Shown: one piece after another, positions 25,428 to 33,962 of the stretch
How positions within the stretch are numbered: the first letter of the stretch is position 1
Layout: every line of letters begins with the position of its first letter
DNA from: Candidatus Avimonas caecicola
GTDB taxonomy: Bacteria > Bacillota > Clostridia > Oscillospirales > Acutalibacteraceae
DNA: 64,000 bases
Direction of reading: 5' to 3'
Assembly (NCBI GenBank): GCA_904419875.1
Contig: CAJFTG010000008.1
Coordinates: forward strand, 1-64,000
Program-made: the position numbers and the translations under genes
The notes under the pieces: model-generated
Databases searched by the model: none
Told to the model about the DNA's origin: nothing
The model's input: the letters and a program-made list of their open reading frames with translations, nothing else

Positions 25428-26102
25428 ATGGGGAGCGCTGCACAACCGCTTTTTACCAATTATGATTATGACCGCGCCGTGTATGCGGACGGCTACCGTA
25501 CGGTCTGCGGGGTGGACGAGGCGGGCCGCGGCCCGTTGGCCGGCCCGGTTTTTGCCGCTGCCGTAATTCTGGACCCGGAAGACGAAATCCCCGGCTTGAA
25601 CGACTCGAAAAAGCTGAGTGAAAAGAAGCGGGAGGCGCTGTTCGACGAAATCTGCGCGCGGGCGGCCGCCTGGTCGGTGGCCAGCGCCTCGGTGGAAGAG
25701 ATTGAGAAATGGAACATTCTGCAGGCCGCCCTGCTGGCGATGCGGCGGGCGGTGGAGGGGCTGCCGGTCCGTCCGGATCTGGTTCTTGTGGACGGCAACC
25801 GGACGCCGCCGGGACTGGAACCGCCGGTGCGCACGATTGTCAAGGGGGATGCCTTGTCGGCTTCCGTGGGGGCGGCCTCCATTCTGGCGAAGGTCAGCCG
25901 TGACCGCCTGCTCCGGGAGCTGGACAAGCAGTATCCCCAGTACCAGTTTGCCAGACATAAAGGCTACGGAACCTCCCTGCACGTCGCCCTGCTGCGGCAG
26001 TATGGGCCGTCCCCCGTCCACCGGCCGAGCTTTTTGAAGAAAATCCTTGCCCCGCCGGACGGCGCGCAGGAAAGGCGCGGCTTCACGGAAGGGGGAGACT
26101 GA
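25428..26102 (+). CDS. rnhB: ribonuclease HII
   Basis: 224 residues from ATG 25428, favoured because AAAGGAGGGG lies 8 bases upstream; ATG 25422 is in frame but too close. Catalytic motifs are [27 protein letters not shown] and LVDGN, followed by [20 protein letters not shown]. It cuts the RNA strand at ribonucleotides embedded in DNA duplexes. The stop overlaps the next start (TGATG). Confidence 0.95.
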   Translation: MGSAAQPLFTNYDYDRAVYADGYRTVCGVDEAGRGPLAGPVFAAAVILDPEDEIPGLNDSKKLSEKKREALFDEICARAAAWSVASASVEEIEKWNILQAALLAMRRAVEGLPVRPDLVLVDGNRTPPGLEPPVRTIVKGDALSASVGAASILAKVSRDRLLRELDKQYPQYQFARHKGYGTSLHVALLRQYGPSPVHRPSFLKKILAPPDGAQERRGFTEGGD

Positions 26103-26488
26103 TGGCCGGGGTTTCCAAAGGCGCGGCGGGCGAGGTGCTGGCCGCCCGTTTCCTGCGGGAAAAAGGGTATGAAATCCGGGCGGGCAATTACACCTCCCGC
26201 TTCGGGGAGATCGACCTGATCGCCGTCAAGGCGCCGTACCTGGTGTTTGTGGAGGTCAAGACCCGCAGCGAAGACGGGCTGTACGCCCCCGCGGAGGCGG
26301 TGACGGCCGCCAAGCAGCAGCGGATTATCAAGACCGCGATGCTGTATCTGCAGCAGCATCCCTGCGCCCTCCAGCCGCGGTTTGACGTGGTGGAGATCAC
26401 CACCCGCCGCGGGAAGCCGATGGAGGCGGCGGAAATCGATCATTTGCAGGGGGCGTTTGAGGCGGGGGATCTGTACGCCGCCTTTTAG
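26102..26488 (+). CDS. YraN/UPF0102 endonuclease-fold protein
   Basis: 128 residues from ATG 26102, overlapping the rnhB stop. The family pattern is GAAGEVLAARFLREKGYEI, FGEIDLIAVK and FVEVKTRS, a PD-(D/E)xK nuclease-like core (E...D...E-x-K). Its cellular role is not settled. The rnhB-yraN pairing is widespread. Confidence 0.93.
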   Translation: MAGVSKGAAGEVLAARFLREKGYEIRAGNYTSRFGEIDLIAVKAPYLVFVEVKTRSEDGLYAPAEAVTAAKQQRIIKTAMLYLQQHPCALQPRFDVVEITTRRGKPMEAAEIDHLQGAFEAGDLYAAF

Positions 26489-26525
26489 CGGGCCGGCAGG
26501 TTAACTTGTTAACCTGCCGGCCCGC
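26488..26525. repeat. perfect 18-bp inverted repeat after yraN
   Basis: GCGGGCCGGCAGGTTAAC and its exact complement are separated by TT. The sequence starts on the last base of the yraN stop codon. No T run follows, but a partial second copy (AACTTGTTAACCG) lies at 26528-26540, giving three GTTAAC sites in about 40 bp. It could be a Rho-independent barrier without a T tract, an mRNA 3'-end stabiliser or a protein site. Confidence 0.75.
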
Positions 26526-26791
26526 CAACTTGTTAACCGTTTAACCGGAACTTCGTGCAGGCTAAACCGGGATTCCGCACAGGCGCCGCCCGGGAACCTG
26601 CCCGCACGGCGCTTTTGCCTGCCGCCTCCGCTTGTTGTCCCCCGTGCCCGCCGGCGGAAACGGACGGGCAGGCCCGCATATTTTCTCCCGGGTTCCCGTA
26701 TATTGTTGCGGAACGGCTGTCGGAAGGGCGGCCGTCAAATGCTTTCCGGGCCATAAAACGCCCCGGAAAGCGGAAGGGACGGGGATGGCGA
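26526..26791. other. intergenic region before dipeptidase
   Basis: No supported gene. The open frame extending left of the dipeptidase start here is proline- and arginine-rich and lacks a ribosome binding site. Confidence 0.45.
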
Positions 26792-27712
26792 ATGCGGCTG
26801 TTTGACCTGCACTGCGATACCCTTTACGAATGCTATACCAAAAAGCAGAACCTTCTGAAAAACCGGCTTCAACTGGATTTGATGCGGGGCCTGCGGGGCG
26901 GGGAGGGCTGGGCGCAGGTCTTCGCCGTCTGGATGCCGGATACCCTGCGGGGACAGGCGGCGTACGCGCAGTGTCTGGCCATCCTGGGCTTTGCGCGGGA
27001 ACAGGAGCGGCTTTACGGCGGGCAGATGCGGCTGGCGCGCACGGCGGAGGACATCCGCGATGCGGTCGCCTCCCGCCGCTGCGCCGCGCTGCTCTCCATC
27101 GAGGGCGGCTCCGCCCTGGCGGGAAGGCTGGAGGCGTTGGAGCAATTCGCCGCCTGCGGCGTGCGGATGATCACCGTTACCTGGAACGGGGAAAACGAGC
27201 TTGGCTGCGGTTCGGGATGCGGGAAGCCGGACGGTCTGACGGCTTTCGGCAAGCAGGCGGTGCGGCGGATGGGGGAATGGGGGATTATCCCGGATGTCTC
27301 CCATCTTAACCAGCGCGGCTTCTGGGACGTGCTGGAAAATACGGAGGGACCGGTCGTTGCCAGCCATTCGCTTTCGGCCGCGGTTCATCCGCATCCCCGG
27401 AACCTGAGCGACGAGCAGTTCACCGCCCTGGCGGAGCGGGGCGGACTGGTCGGCCTGAGCCTGTGCGGGGAGCATCTGGGCGGACAGAGCCTGGATCAGC
27501 TGGAGCGGCATCTCGATCATTACCTGTCCCTGGGAGGGGAGCGGGCGGTCGCGTTCGGCTGCGACCTGGACGGGACGGCGCTTCCACCGGAATGGGAAGG
27601 AATCGCCGTGATGGAGCGGATTTATGAAACGCTGCTCCGCAAAAACTACGAGGAAGATTTGATCGACCGCCTGTTTTTCAGCAATAGTTACGATTTTTTT
27701 GCGGCGCTTTGA
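26792..27712 (+). CDS. membrane dipeptidase (peptidase family M19)
   Basis: 306 residues from ATG 26792, with AAGGGACGGGGAT upstream. The M19 zinc ligands are recognisable: HxD in FDLHCDTL at the N-terminus, Glu in LLSIEGGS (~105), His in PDVSHLNQ (~172), His in VASHSLSA (~193), and Asp in GCDLDG. Family members hydrolyse dipeptides, sometimes with D-residues. I see no signal peptide, so it is probably cytoplasmic. Confidence 0.9.
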   Translation: MRLFDLHCDTLYECYTKKQNLLKNRLQLDLMRGLRGGEGWAQVFAVWMPDTLRGQAAYAQCLAILGFAREQERLYGGQMRLARTAEDIRDAVASRRCAALLSIEGGSALAGRLEALEQFAACGVRMITVTWNGENELGCGSGCGKPDGLTAFGKQAVRRMGEWGIIPDVSHLNQRGFWDVLENTEGPVVASHSLSAAVHPHPRNLSDEQFTALAERGGLVGLSLCGEHLGGQSLDQLERHLDHYLSLGGERAVAFGCDLDGTALPPEWEGIAVMERIYETLLRKNYEEDLIDRLFFSNSYDFFAAL

Positions 27713-27850
27713 CAAGGCTTGCGCCGGCCGCGGAATTCGTTTAATATAGAAAAGTGAAAAACTATACCGGGCCGGGAGGGAAAAGCCCGTGCGGCCTCTC
27801 CCGCCCGGCGTTTGGCCGTCCCTGTGGGACGGGACAGGAGTGAAGCAGTC

Positions 27851-29350
27851 ATGAGGTATAACAGCACGAGGGACAGCGGCGTGTCGGTCTCCTCCGCGCA
27901 GGCGATCACGCAGGGGATTTCGAAGGACGGCGGGCTGTTTGTCCCGGAATCCATCCCGTCCCTTTCGGAGGAGGAGCTCCTCTCGCTTGTCGATAAAACG
28001 TATGTCGAGCGGGCGGCGGCCGTCCTCTCCAAATTCCTGACCGATTTCTCGGCGGAGGAGGTGCGGGAGTGCGCTTCCCTCGCGTACACGGCCGGGCGGT
28101 TCCGCTCCCCGGCTGTCGCCCCGCTGCATCCGCTGGCGGACGGGGTGGATATCCTGGAGCTTTGGCATGGGCCGACCTGCGCTTTCAAGGACATGGCGCT
28201 GCAGATTCTGCCTCATTTGATGCGGGTGTCGGCCGGGAAGACAGCGGGAGGAAAGACCATCATTATCCTGGTCGCCACCTCCGGCGATACGGGGAAGGCG
28301 GCTCTCGAGGGCTTCCGCGACGCGGCGGACACCCGCATCCTCGTCTTTTACCCGGAGGACGGCGTCAGCCCCATGCAGAAGCTGCAGATGACCACTCAGG
28401 AAGGGGACAACGTGGCGGTCTGCGCTATCCGCGGGAATTTTGACGACGCGCAGACCGGGGTCAAGGCGATCTTTACCGATCCGGCGGTTGCCGCCCGGCT
28501 GGAGGAAAACGGCATGCTGTTTTCCAGCGCCAACTCGATCAACTGGGGGCGGCTGGTGCCTCAGATCGTGTATTATGTTTCCGCGTACTGCGATCTGCTC
28601 AAACGGGGCGCCGTCTCGATGGGCGACCCGATCAACGTGGCGGTGCCGACCGGCAACTTCGGCAACATCCTCGCCGCGTACTACGCGCGGGAGATGGGGC
28701 TGCCGGTAGCCCGGCTGATCTGTGCCTCCAATGAAAACCGGGTGCTGACCGATTTTATCGAAACCGGCGTCTACGACCGCAATCGGCCCTTCCACACCAC
28801 CGCCTCCCCGTCGATGGATATTCTGATTTCCTCCAATCTGGAGCGGCTGCTGTACGACCTTTCCGGCCGGGACGACGGGGAGATACGCCGCCTGATGGAC
28901 GGGCTGAAAAACGAGGGCCGGTACCGGGTGTCCGCGCCGATGTACGACAAGCTCCGCCGCCTTTTCGCCGCGGGAAGCTGCGACGACCGCCGGACCGCCC
29001 GGACCATCCGGGAGGTGTTCGAACGGCACGGGTACCTGCTGGATACGCACACCGCCGTGGCGGTTTCAGTGTACGGAGATTACCGGCAGGAGACCGGCGA
29101 CGCCACCCCGACGGTGATCGCCTCCACCGCCAACCCCTACAAATTTTCCGGTGCGGTGCTCGCCGCGCTCGGCGGGCCGTCCGACGCGGGCGAATTTGAA
29201 AAGGTCGACCTGCTGCATAAGGCGACCGGCTGCGCGGTGCCGGAGCCGCTGGCCTCCCTGCGCGGAAAGACGCCGCGCTTCACCGAAGTATGTAACCGCG
29301 CGGACATGGAGCGCATGGTGTACCGCCTGCTCCATATCGGCGCGGAATGA
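27851..29350 (+). CDS. thrC: threonine synthase
   Basis: 499 residues from ATG 27851. The pyridoxal-phosphate lysine lies in LWHGPTCAFKDMALQ (~118). VATSGDTGKAALEGF and the phosphate-binding TGNFGNILAAYYA are also clear. The length matches the long thrC class. It converts O-phosphohomoserine to threonine. No hom or thrB lies beside it. I looked for a leader or T-box in the 138 nt upstream and found none convincing. Confidence 0.95.
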   Translation: MRYNSTRDSGVSVSSAQAITQGISKDGGLFVPESIPSLSEEELLSLVDKTYVERAAAVLSKFLTDFSAEEVRECASLAYTAGRFRSPAVAPLHPLADGVDILELWHGPTCAFKDMALQILPHLMRVSAGKTAGGKTIIILVATSGDTGKAALEGFRDAADTRILVFYPEDGVSPMQKLQMTTQEGDNVAVCAIRGNFDDAQTGVKAIFTDPAVAARLEENGMLFSSANSINWGRLVPQIVYYVSAYCDLLKRGAVSMGDPINVAVPTGNFGNILAAYYAREMGLPVARLICASNENRVLTDFIETGVYDRNRPFHTTASPSMDILISSNLERLLYDLSGRDDGEIRRLMDGLKNEGRYRVSAPMYDKLRRLFAAGSCDDRRTARTIREVFERHGYLLDTHTAVAVSVYGDYRQETGDATPTVIASTANPYKFSGAVLAALGGPSDAGEFEKVDLLHKATGCAVPEPLASLRGKTPRFTEVCNRADMERMVYRLLHIGAE

Positions 29351-29354
29351 AAGG

Positions 29355-29537
29355 CTACCTGCCGCTCGGCTTGAAGCTGGCGCAGGCGGTGTCGTTGCTG
29401 CTGATCGCGTGCGCGGGGCCTACGTGGATCTTGCTGGCCGCGCAGGCGTTTTTGCCGTCGTGGTACGTGCAGTTTTTGACATCGCAGTATACGACCGGGC
29501 TGGGGCATTCGTTTTTTTCTTCTTTGAACAGCTCCAT
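29355..29537 (-). CDS. DUF1540 small cysteine-rich protein
   Basis: 60 residues on the minus strand. It is preferred over the overlapping plus-strand frame because CDVKNCTYHDGKNACAASKI followed by a late ACASF matches the DUF1540 pattern, with four cysteines. AAAGGAG sits well spaced before its ATG. These small proteins are common in spore-forming Clostridia and may bind metal; the function is unknown. It is encoded opposite to thrC and the phosphoesterase gene on either side. Confidence 0.85.
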   Translation of the reverse strand: MELFKEEKNECPSPVVYCDVKNCTYHDGKNACAASKIHVGPAHAISSNDTACASFKPSGR

Positions 29538-29630
29538 GACCTATCGCTCCTTTCTTTGCTAGGGTTTCCGGATTTTCCGTATTCTTTCATGCGCTTCCTA
29601 ATTTTCTTTTGCTTTTAAAAGGAGCCGCTC

Positions 29631-30317
29631 ATGTCTCTGTTTGCAATTGCGGACACCCACCTTTCCCTGGGGACGGATAAGCCGATGGATGTTTTCCACG
29701 GCTGGGACAATTACGTGGAACGGCTGGAGAAAAACTGGCGCGCTCTGGTATCCCCCGAGGATACGGTGGTGATCGCCGGCGACGTTTCCTGGGCGATGGC
29801 ACTGCCGGAAACCGCCGCGGATTTCGCCTTTCTCCATTCCCTGCCCGGGAAAAAGCTCCTGTTCAAGGGGAACCACGATTATTGGTGGACCACCCGCCGG
29901 AAAATGGACGATTTCCTCCGGCAGCAGGGCTTTGACTCCCTGCGGATTGTGCATAACAGTGCGGAGGTCGCCGGCGATTTTGCCGTTTGCGGAACCCGCG
30001 GCTGGTTTTACGACGCGGAAGAGGATGCCGACCGCAAGGTGCTGCTGCGGGAGGTGGGGCGGCTGAACCGTTCCATCGACGAGGCGGAACGCACGGGAAA
30101 GGAGCCGGTGGTTTTCCTGCATTATCCCCCGGTCATGGGCGAGGCGGAGTGTCCCGAGATCCTGGATGTCCTCCGGCAGCGGGGGATCCGCCGCTGTTAT
30201 TACGGCCATATTCACGGCCCGGCGGCCCGGAAGATTCCGGCACGCACGGTGGACGGCGTCACGCTGCGGCTGATTTCCTGCGACGCGGTCGGCTTTATGC
30301 CGGTCCTGGTGCGCTGA
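29631..30317 (+). CDS. cytoplasmic metallophosphoesterase
   Basis: 228 residues from ATG 29631 after AAAAGGAG. The calcineurin-type motifs are complete: AIADTHLS, VIAGDVSWAM, KGNHDYWW, FLHYPP and YGHIHGP. It lacks a signal peptide and membrane segments. It belongs to the small YkuE/serine-threonine phosphatase-like group found in Clostridia. The physiological substrate is unknown. Confidence 0.9.
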   Translation: MSLFAIADTHLSLGTDKPMDVFHGWDNYVERLEKNWRALVSPEDTVVIAGDVSWAMALPETAADFAFLHSLPGKKLLFKGNHDYWWTTRRKMDDFLRQQGFDSLRIVHNSAEVAGDFAVCGTRGWFYDAEEDADRKVLLREVGRLNRSIDEAERTGKEPVVFLHYPPVMGEAECPEILDVLRQRGIRRCYYGHIHGPAARKIPARTVDGVTLRLISCDAVGFMPVLVR

Positions 30318-30416
30318 CGCCTGGGCGGGAGGGGCTTTCCGACCCGCGGCGGCAGCGGGAAGGGCGGTTTCCTGCCGGAAAATTTTCAAAAAAAGATAGC
30401 GTATTTCAGGCGTATA

Positions 30417-30425
30417 TGCTATAAT
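30417..30425 (+). promoter_or_regulatory. extended -10 promoter for tig
   Basis: TGCTATAAT at 30417-30425, about 40 bp before tig. No strong -35 is visible. An A-rich run (30389-30394) lies upstream. Confidence 0.6.
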
Positions 30426-30464
30426 TGTTACTATTGCGTTATCGTATAAACAGGAGGAAGTAAA

Positions 30465-31751
30465 ATGAGTCTGAAATCAACCAACAAAGTCGATACCAAC
30501 CGCGTGGAACTCGAGGTCGCCGTCAGCCCGGAGGATTTTGAGGCGGCCGTCGGCAAGGCGTATAAAAAGAATATCCGGCGGATGAATGTCCCCGGCTTCC
30601 GCAAGGGCAAGGCCCCCCGCCATCTGGTGGAAAAAATGTACGGCACCGGCGTGTTTTATGAGGACGCCGTCAACGACCTGTATCCGAAGGCGCTGGACGA
30701 GGCGATCAATGAATCCGGGTATGAATATGTCGAGGATAAGATCGACCTGGACGTCGTCACGGTCGGCAAGGACGAGGGCCTGGTATTCAAGGCGGTCATC
30801 ACGGTGAAGCCGGAGGTGGAAGTCGGGGAATACAAGGGCCTGAAGGCGGAAAAGGCGGTGAAGGAGGTCACTGCGGAGGACGTGGACGAGGAGCTGCGCA
30901 AGCTGCAGGACCGCAATTCCCGTCTGGTGGCGGCAGAGGGCCGCGCGGCGGAAAACGGCGACACCGTGACCTTTGATTTCGAAGGCTTTGTGGACGGCCA
31001 GCCGTTTGAAGGCGGCAAGGCGGAGAATTATACCCTGACGCTGGGTTCCGGCCAGTTTATCCCCGGCTTTGAGGAGCAGCTCGTCGGCAAAAACACCGAC
31101 GATGCGTTTGAGGTGAACGTCACCTTCCCGGAGGATTATCACGCGGAAGAGCTCAAGGGGAAGCCGGCGGTTTTCCAGTGCAAGCTGCATGAGATCAAGA
31201 CCCGCGAGCTGCCGGAGCTTAACGATGATTTTGCCAAGGATGTCAGCGAATTCGATACGCTCGACGAGCTGAAGGCCGACCTGAAGGCCAAGCTGGAGCA
31301 CCGCCGTGAGCACGAGGCGGAGGATGCGTTCGAGTCCAAGCTGATCGAACAGCTCGTGGACGGGGTGAAAGCTGAAATCCCGGAGGCGATGTTTGAGCGC
31401 CGGGTGGATGAGAGCGTGCGGGAATTCGAATACCGCTTACAGTCCCAGGGGCTGAATCTGGACACCTACCTGCAGTACACCGGTATGGACCGGGACGGCT
31501 TCCGGAAGGGTTTCCGTGAGCAGGCGGAGAAGCAGGTCAAGCTGCGTCTGGCGCTGGAGAAGATCGCCTCCCTGGAAAGCATCGCCCCGACGGAGGAGGA
31601 GCTGGAGGCGGAATACGCCAAGCTGGCCGAGCAGTACAAGATGGATGTCGATAAGGTCAAGGGCTTTATCGCGGCCAAGGACCTGTCCAAGGACCTGGCG
31701 GTCGGCAAGGCGATGGATCTGGTGAAAGAGACGGCGCAAGCCGGCAAATAA
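30465..31751 (+). CDS. tig: trigger factor, ribosome-associated chaperone
   Basis: 428 residues from ATG 30465, preceded by AGGAGGAAG. The N-terminal ribosome-binding signature [11 protein letters not shown] lies near residue 45. The central FKBP-type prolyl isomerase domain includes [14 protein letters not shown] and [15 protein letters not shown] (~165-205). The C-terminal chaperone arms are acidic and helical. It meets nascent chains at the ribosome exit. The tig-clpP-clpX-lon order is widely conserved. Confidence 0.97.
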   Translation: MSLKSTNKVDTNRVELEVAVSPEDFEAAVGKAYKKNIRRMNVPGFRKGKAPRHLVEKMYGTGVFYEDAVNDLYPKALDEAINESGYEYVEDKIDLDVVTVGKDEGLVFKAVITVKPEVEVGEYKGLKAEKAVKEVTAEDVDEELRKLQDRNSRLVAAEGRAAENGDTVTFDFEGFVDGQPFEGGKAENYTLTLGSGQFIPGFEEQLVGKNTDDAFEVNVTFPEDYHAEELKGKPAVFQCKLHEIKTRELPELNDDFAKDVSEFDTLDELKADLKAKLEHRREHEAEDAFESKLIEQLVDGVKAEIPEAMFERRVDESVREFEYRLQSQGLNLDTYLQYTGMDRDGFRKGFREQAEKQVKLRLALEKIASLESIAPTEEELEAEYAKLAEQYKMDVDKVKGFIAAKDLSKDLAVGKAMDLVKETAQAGK

Positions 31752-31878
31752 GCGGCGGTTTCCGCCGCCGGGGAAGAATCCGGCGGAAATTTGCGCCCGT
31801 TCTGTTAAAAGGGTGTTTTGCGGCAATACTACAGTATCCTTCTTTTGCGGACAATTCATACTGGAAAGGTTGAGCGTC

Positions 31879-32469
31879 ATGAGCAATTTGGTCCCTTATG
31901 TAGTGGAACAGACCAGCCGCGGGGAGCGCAGCTATGATATTTTTTCCCGCCTGCTGAACGACCGGATTATCATGCTGACCGATGAGATCAACGACGTGAC
32001 CGCTTCCCTGGTGGTGGCGCAGCTGATTTACCTCGAGGGGCAGGACCCGGATAAGGACATTGATCTGTATATCAACAGCCCCGGCGGGTCGATCACCTCC
32101 GGCATGGCGATTTACGACACGATGCAGTTTATCCGCTGCGACGTGTCCACCATTTGCATCGGCATGGCCGCCAGCATGGCTTCCTTCCTGCTGGCGGCGG
32201 GCGCCAAGGGAAAACGCAAGGCCCTGCCCAACAGCGAAGTCATGATCCACCAGCCGCTCGGCGGTGCGCAGGGGCAGGCGAGCGATATCAAGATTCACGC
32301 CGACCATATCCTGTACATCCGCGGGCGGATGAACAAAATGCTGGCGGAGATGACCGGCCAGCCGCTGGAGCGGATTGAGCGGGATACCGACCGCGACAAC
32401 TTTATGAGCGCGGAGGCCGCGAAGGAGTACGGGCTGATCGACCAGGTGATCGCCAAGCGGGAGGGCTGA
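31879..32469 (+). CDS. clpP: ATP-dependent Clp protease proteolytic subunit
   Basis: 196 residues from ATG 31879 (GGAAAGG upstream). The catalytic triad is visible: Ser in GMAASMASF (~98), His in MIHQPLGG (~123) and Asp in DTDRDNFM (~172). It forms the tetradecameric chamber used by ClpX, encoded next. I see no clear CtsR operator; a small palindrome ATACTACAGTAT lies at 31826-31837. Confidence 0.97.
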   Translation: MSNLVPYVVEQTSRGERSYDIFSRLLNDRIIMLTDEINDVTASLVVAQLIYLEGQDPDKDIDLYINSPGGSITSGMAIYDTMQFIRCDVSTICIGMAASMASFLLAAGAKGKRKALPNSEVMIHQPLGGAQGQASDIKIHADHILYIRGRMNKMLAEMTGQPLERIERDTDRDNFMSAEAAKEYGLIDQVIAKREG

Positions 32470-32534
32470 GCCAGGCCGCCGGCCCGTCAGGCGCCGCCCC
32501 CGACTTGAGAGCAACAGTGCAAGGAGCGTAGACA

Positions 32535-33842
32535 ATGCCAAAAAACGAGGACAACCGCACGGTCAGCTGTTCTTTCTGCGGAAAAACGCAGGACGAGGTG
32601 CAGCGCCTGATCGCCGGGCAGGGCGTCTATATCTGCAACGAGTGCGTGGAGCTTTGCGAATCCATTCTGGAGGAGGGCGGCGCCGTTGCCCGCCGGCGTT
32701 CCGCGCCGGCCGGCGTTCCGCCGGTGCTGCCCACCCCGAAGGAGATTAAAGCCGGGCTTGACGAATATGTCATCGGCCAGGACGAGGCAAAGGTCGCGCT
32801 CGCGGTGGCGGTCTATAACCATTATAAGCGCATTTATTTCGGCTATACCTTTGACGTGGAGCTGGGGAAGAGCAACGTGCTCCTTCTCGGCCCCACCGGC
32901 GTCGGCAAGACGGCGCTGGCGCAGACACTGGCCCGTCTGCTGGATGTGCCGTTTGCCATTACCGACGCGACAACCCTGACCGAGGCCGGTTATGTGGGCG
33001 AGGATGTGGAAAATATCCTCCTGCGTTTGATTCAGGCGGCGGATTACGATGTGGAAAAGGCGGAACGGGGCATCATCTATATCGACGAGATCGACAAGAT
33101 TGCCCGCCGCAGTGAAAACCCCTCCATCACGCGGGATGTCAGCGGCGAAGGCGTGCAGCAGGCGCTGCTGAAAATCCTGGAGGGCACGGTTTCCAACGTG
33201 CCCCCTTCGGGCGGGCGCAAGCACCCGCAGCAGGAGTTTATCCAGATCGATACCTCCAACATCCTGTTCATCTGCGGCGGCGCGTTCGACGGCATTGAAC
33301 GGACCATTGAAAAGCGGATTGCTTCCGGCTCTCTCGGTTTCGGAAACGAGGTCCGCTCCAAAAAGGATGTGGAACGCAGCAAGCTGCTCCGTCGGCTGGT
33401 GCCGCAGGATCTGATTAAGTTCGGCCTGATCCCCGAGCTGGTCGGCCGGCTTCCGGTCATCACCACGCTTGATCCGCTGGATGAGGATGCGCTGGTGAAG
33501 ATTTTGTCGGAACCGAAGAACGCCGTTCTCAGGCAGTACAGGCAGCTTTTCACGCTGGATAACGTGTCGCTGGATTTCACGCCGGACGCGCTGCGGGCGG
33601 TTGCCAAAAAAACGATGGAGCTCAACACGGGCGCGCGCGGCCTGCGTTCGGTTATGGAAGGGCTGCTGACCGGCCTGATGTTCGAGGTTCCCTCCGACCC
33701 GACCATCGAGCGGGTGGTTATCCACAAGGATTATGTGGAGGGGAAAGGAAAGCCGGAGCTGGTCATCAATCCCGACCGCAAACCGGTAAAGCCGAAGCTT
33801 CCCGCCAAAAACCGTTCCGCAAAACGGCAGGTCACCGCCTGA
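32535..33842 (+). CDS. clpX: ATP-dependent Clp protease ATP-binding subunit ClpX
   Basis: 435 residues from ATG 32535. The N-terminal zinc finger is [10 protein letters not shown]...CNECVELC. Walker A is [15 protein letters not shown] (~120), Walker B is [12 protein letters not shown] (~180), and PELVGRLPV marks sensor/arginine-finger regions. It unfolds tagged substrates and feeds ClpP. The gene lies 65 bp after clpP. Confidence 0.97.
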   Translation: MPKNEDNRTVSCSFCGKTQDEVQRLIAGQGVYICNECVELCESILEEGGAVARRRSAPAGVPPVLPTPKEIKAGLDEYVIGQDEAKVALAVAVYNHYKRIYFGYTFDVELGKSNVLLLGPTGVGKTALAQTLARLLDVPFAITDATTLTEAGYVGEDVENILLRLIQAADYDVEKAERGIIYIDEIDKIARRSENPSITRDVSGEGVQQALLKILEGTVSNVPPSGGRKHPQQEFIQIDTSNILFICGGAFDGIERTIEKRIASGSLGFGNEVRSKKDVERSKLLRRLVPQDLIKFGLIPELVGRLPVITTLDPLDEDALVKILSEPKNAVLRQYRQLFTLDNVSLDFTPDALRAVAKKTMELNTGARGLRSVMEGLLTGLMFEVPSDPTIERVVIHKDYVEGKGKPELVINPDRKPVKPKLPAKNRSAKRQVTA

Positions 33843-33884
33843 GAAAAGGCCCGGAAGAGGTAAAACCGCATATGGTTTGACAAT

Positions 33885-33937
33885 GGGGTCAGATGTCGAA
33901 TGCCAGCTCGGCATTGGTCGTCCTGGCCCCTTGTTTT
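33885..33937 (+). terminator. imperfect hairpin with T-rich tail between clpX and lon
   Basis: GGGGTCAG pairs with CTGGCCCC at the base and AATGCC with GGCATT near the loop, with mismatches between. CCCC is followed by TTGTTTTC. A TTGACA at 33877-33882 sits just before it, without a good -10. It could terminate clpX transcripts or attenuate read-through into lon. Confidence 0.55.
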
Positions 33938-33962
33938 CTCGATAATGAAAGGGAACGACGCT

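Noticed and set aside
27713-27850. Riboswitch or T-box before thrC
   Set aside because: No T-box sequence, specifier hairpin or antiterminator pattern could be recognised.
26735-29050. 771-codon minus-strand open frame opposite dipeptidase and thrC
   Set aside because: Same antisense artefact; the plus-strand genes have complete catalytic motifs.
29347-29562. 71-codon plus-strand membrane-like frame after thrC
   Set aside because: It is the complement of the DUF1540 gene, which has the better ribosome site and a recognisable Cys pattern.
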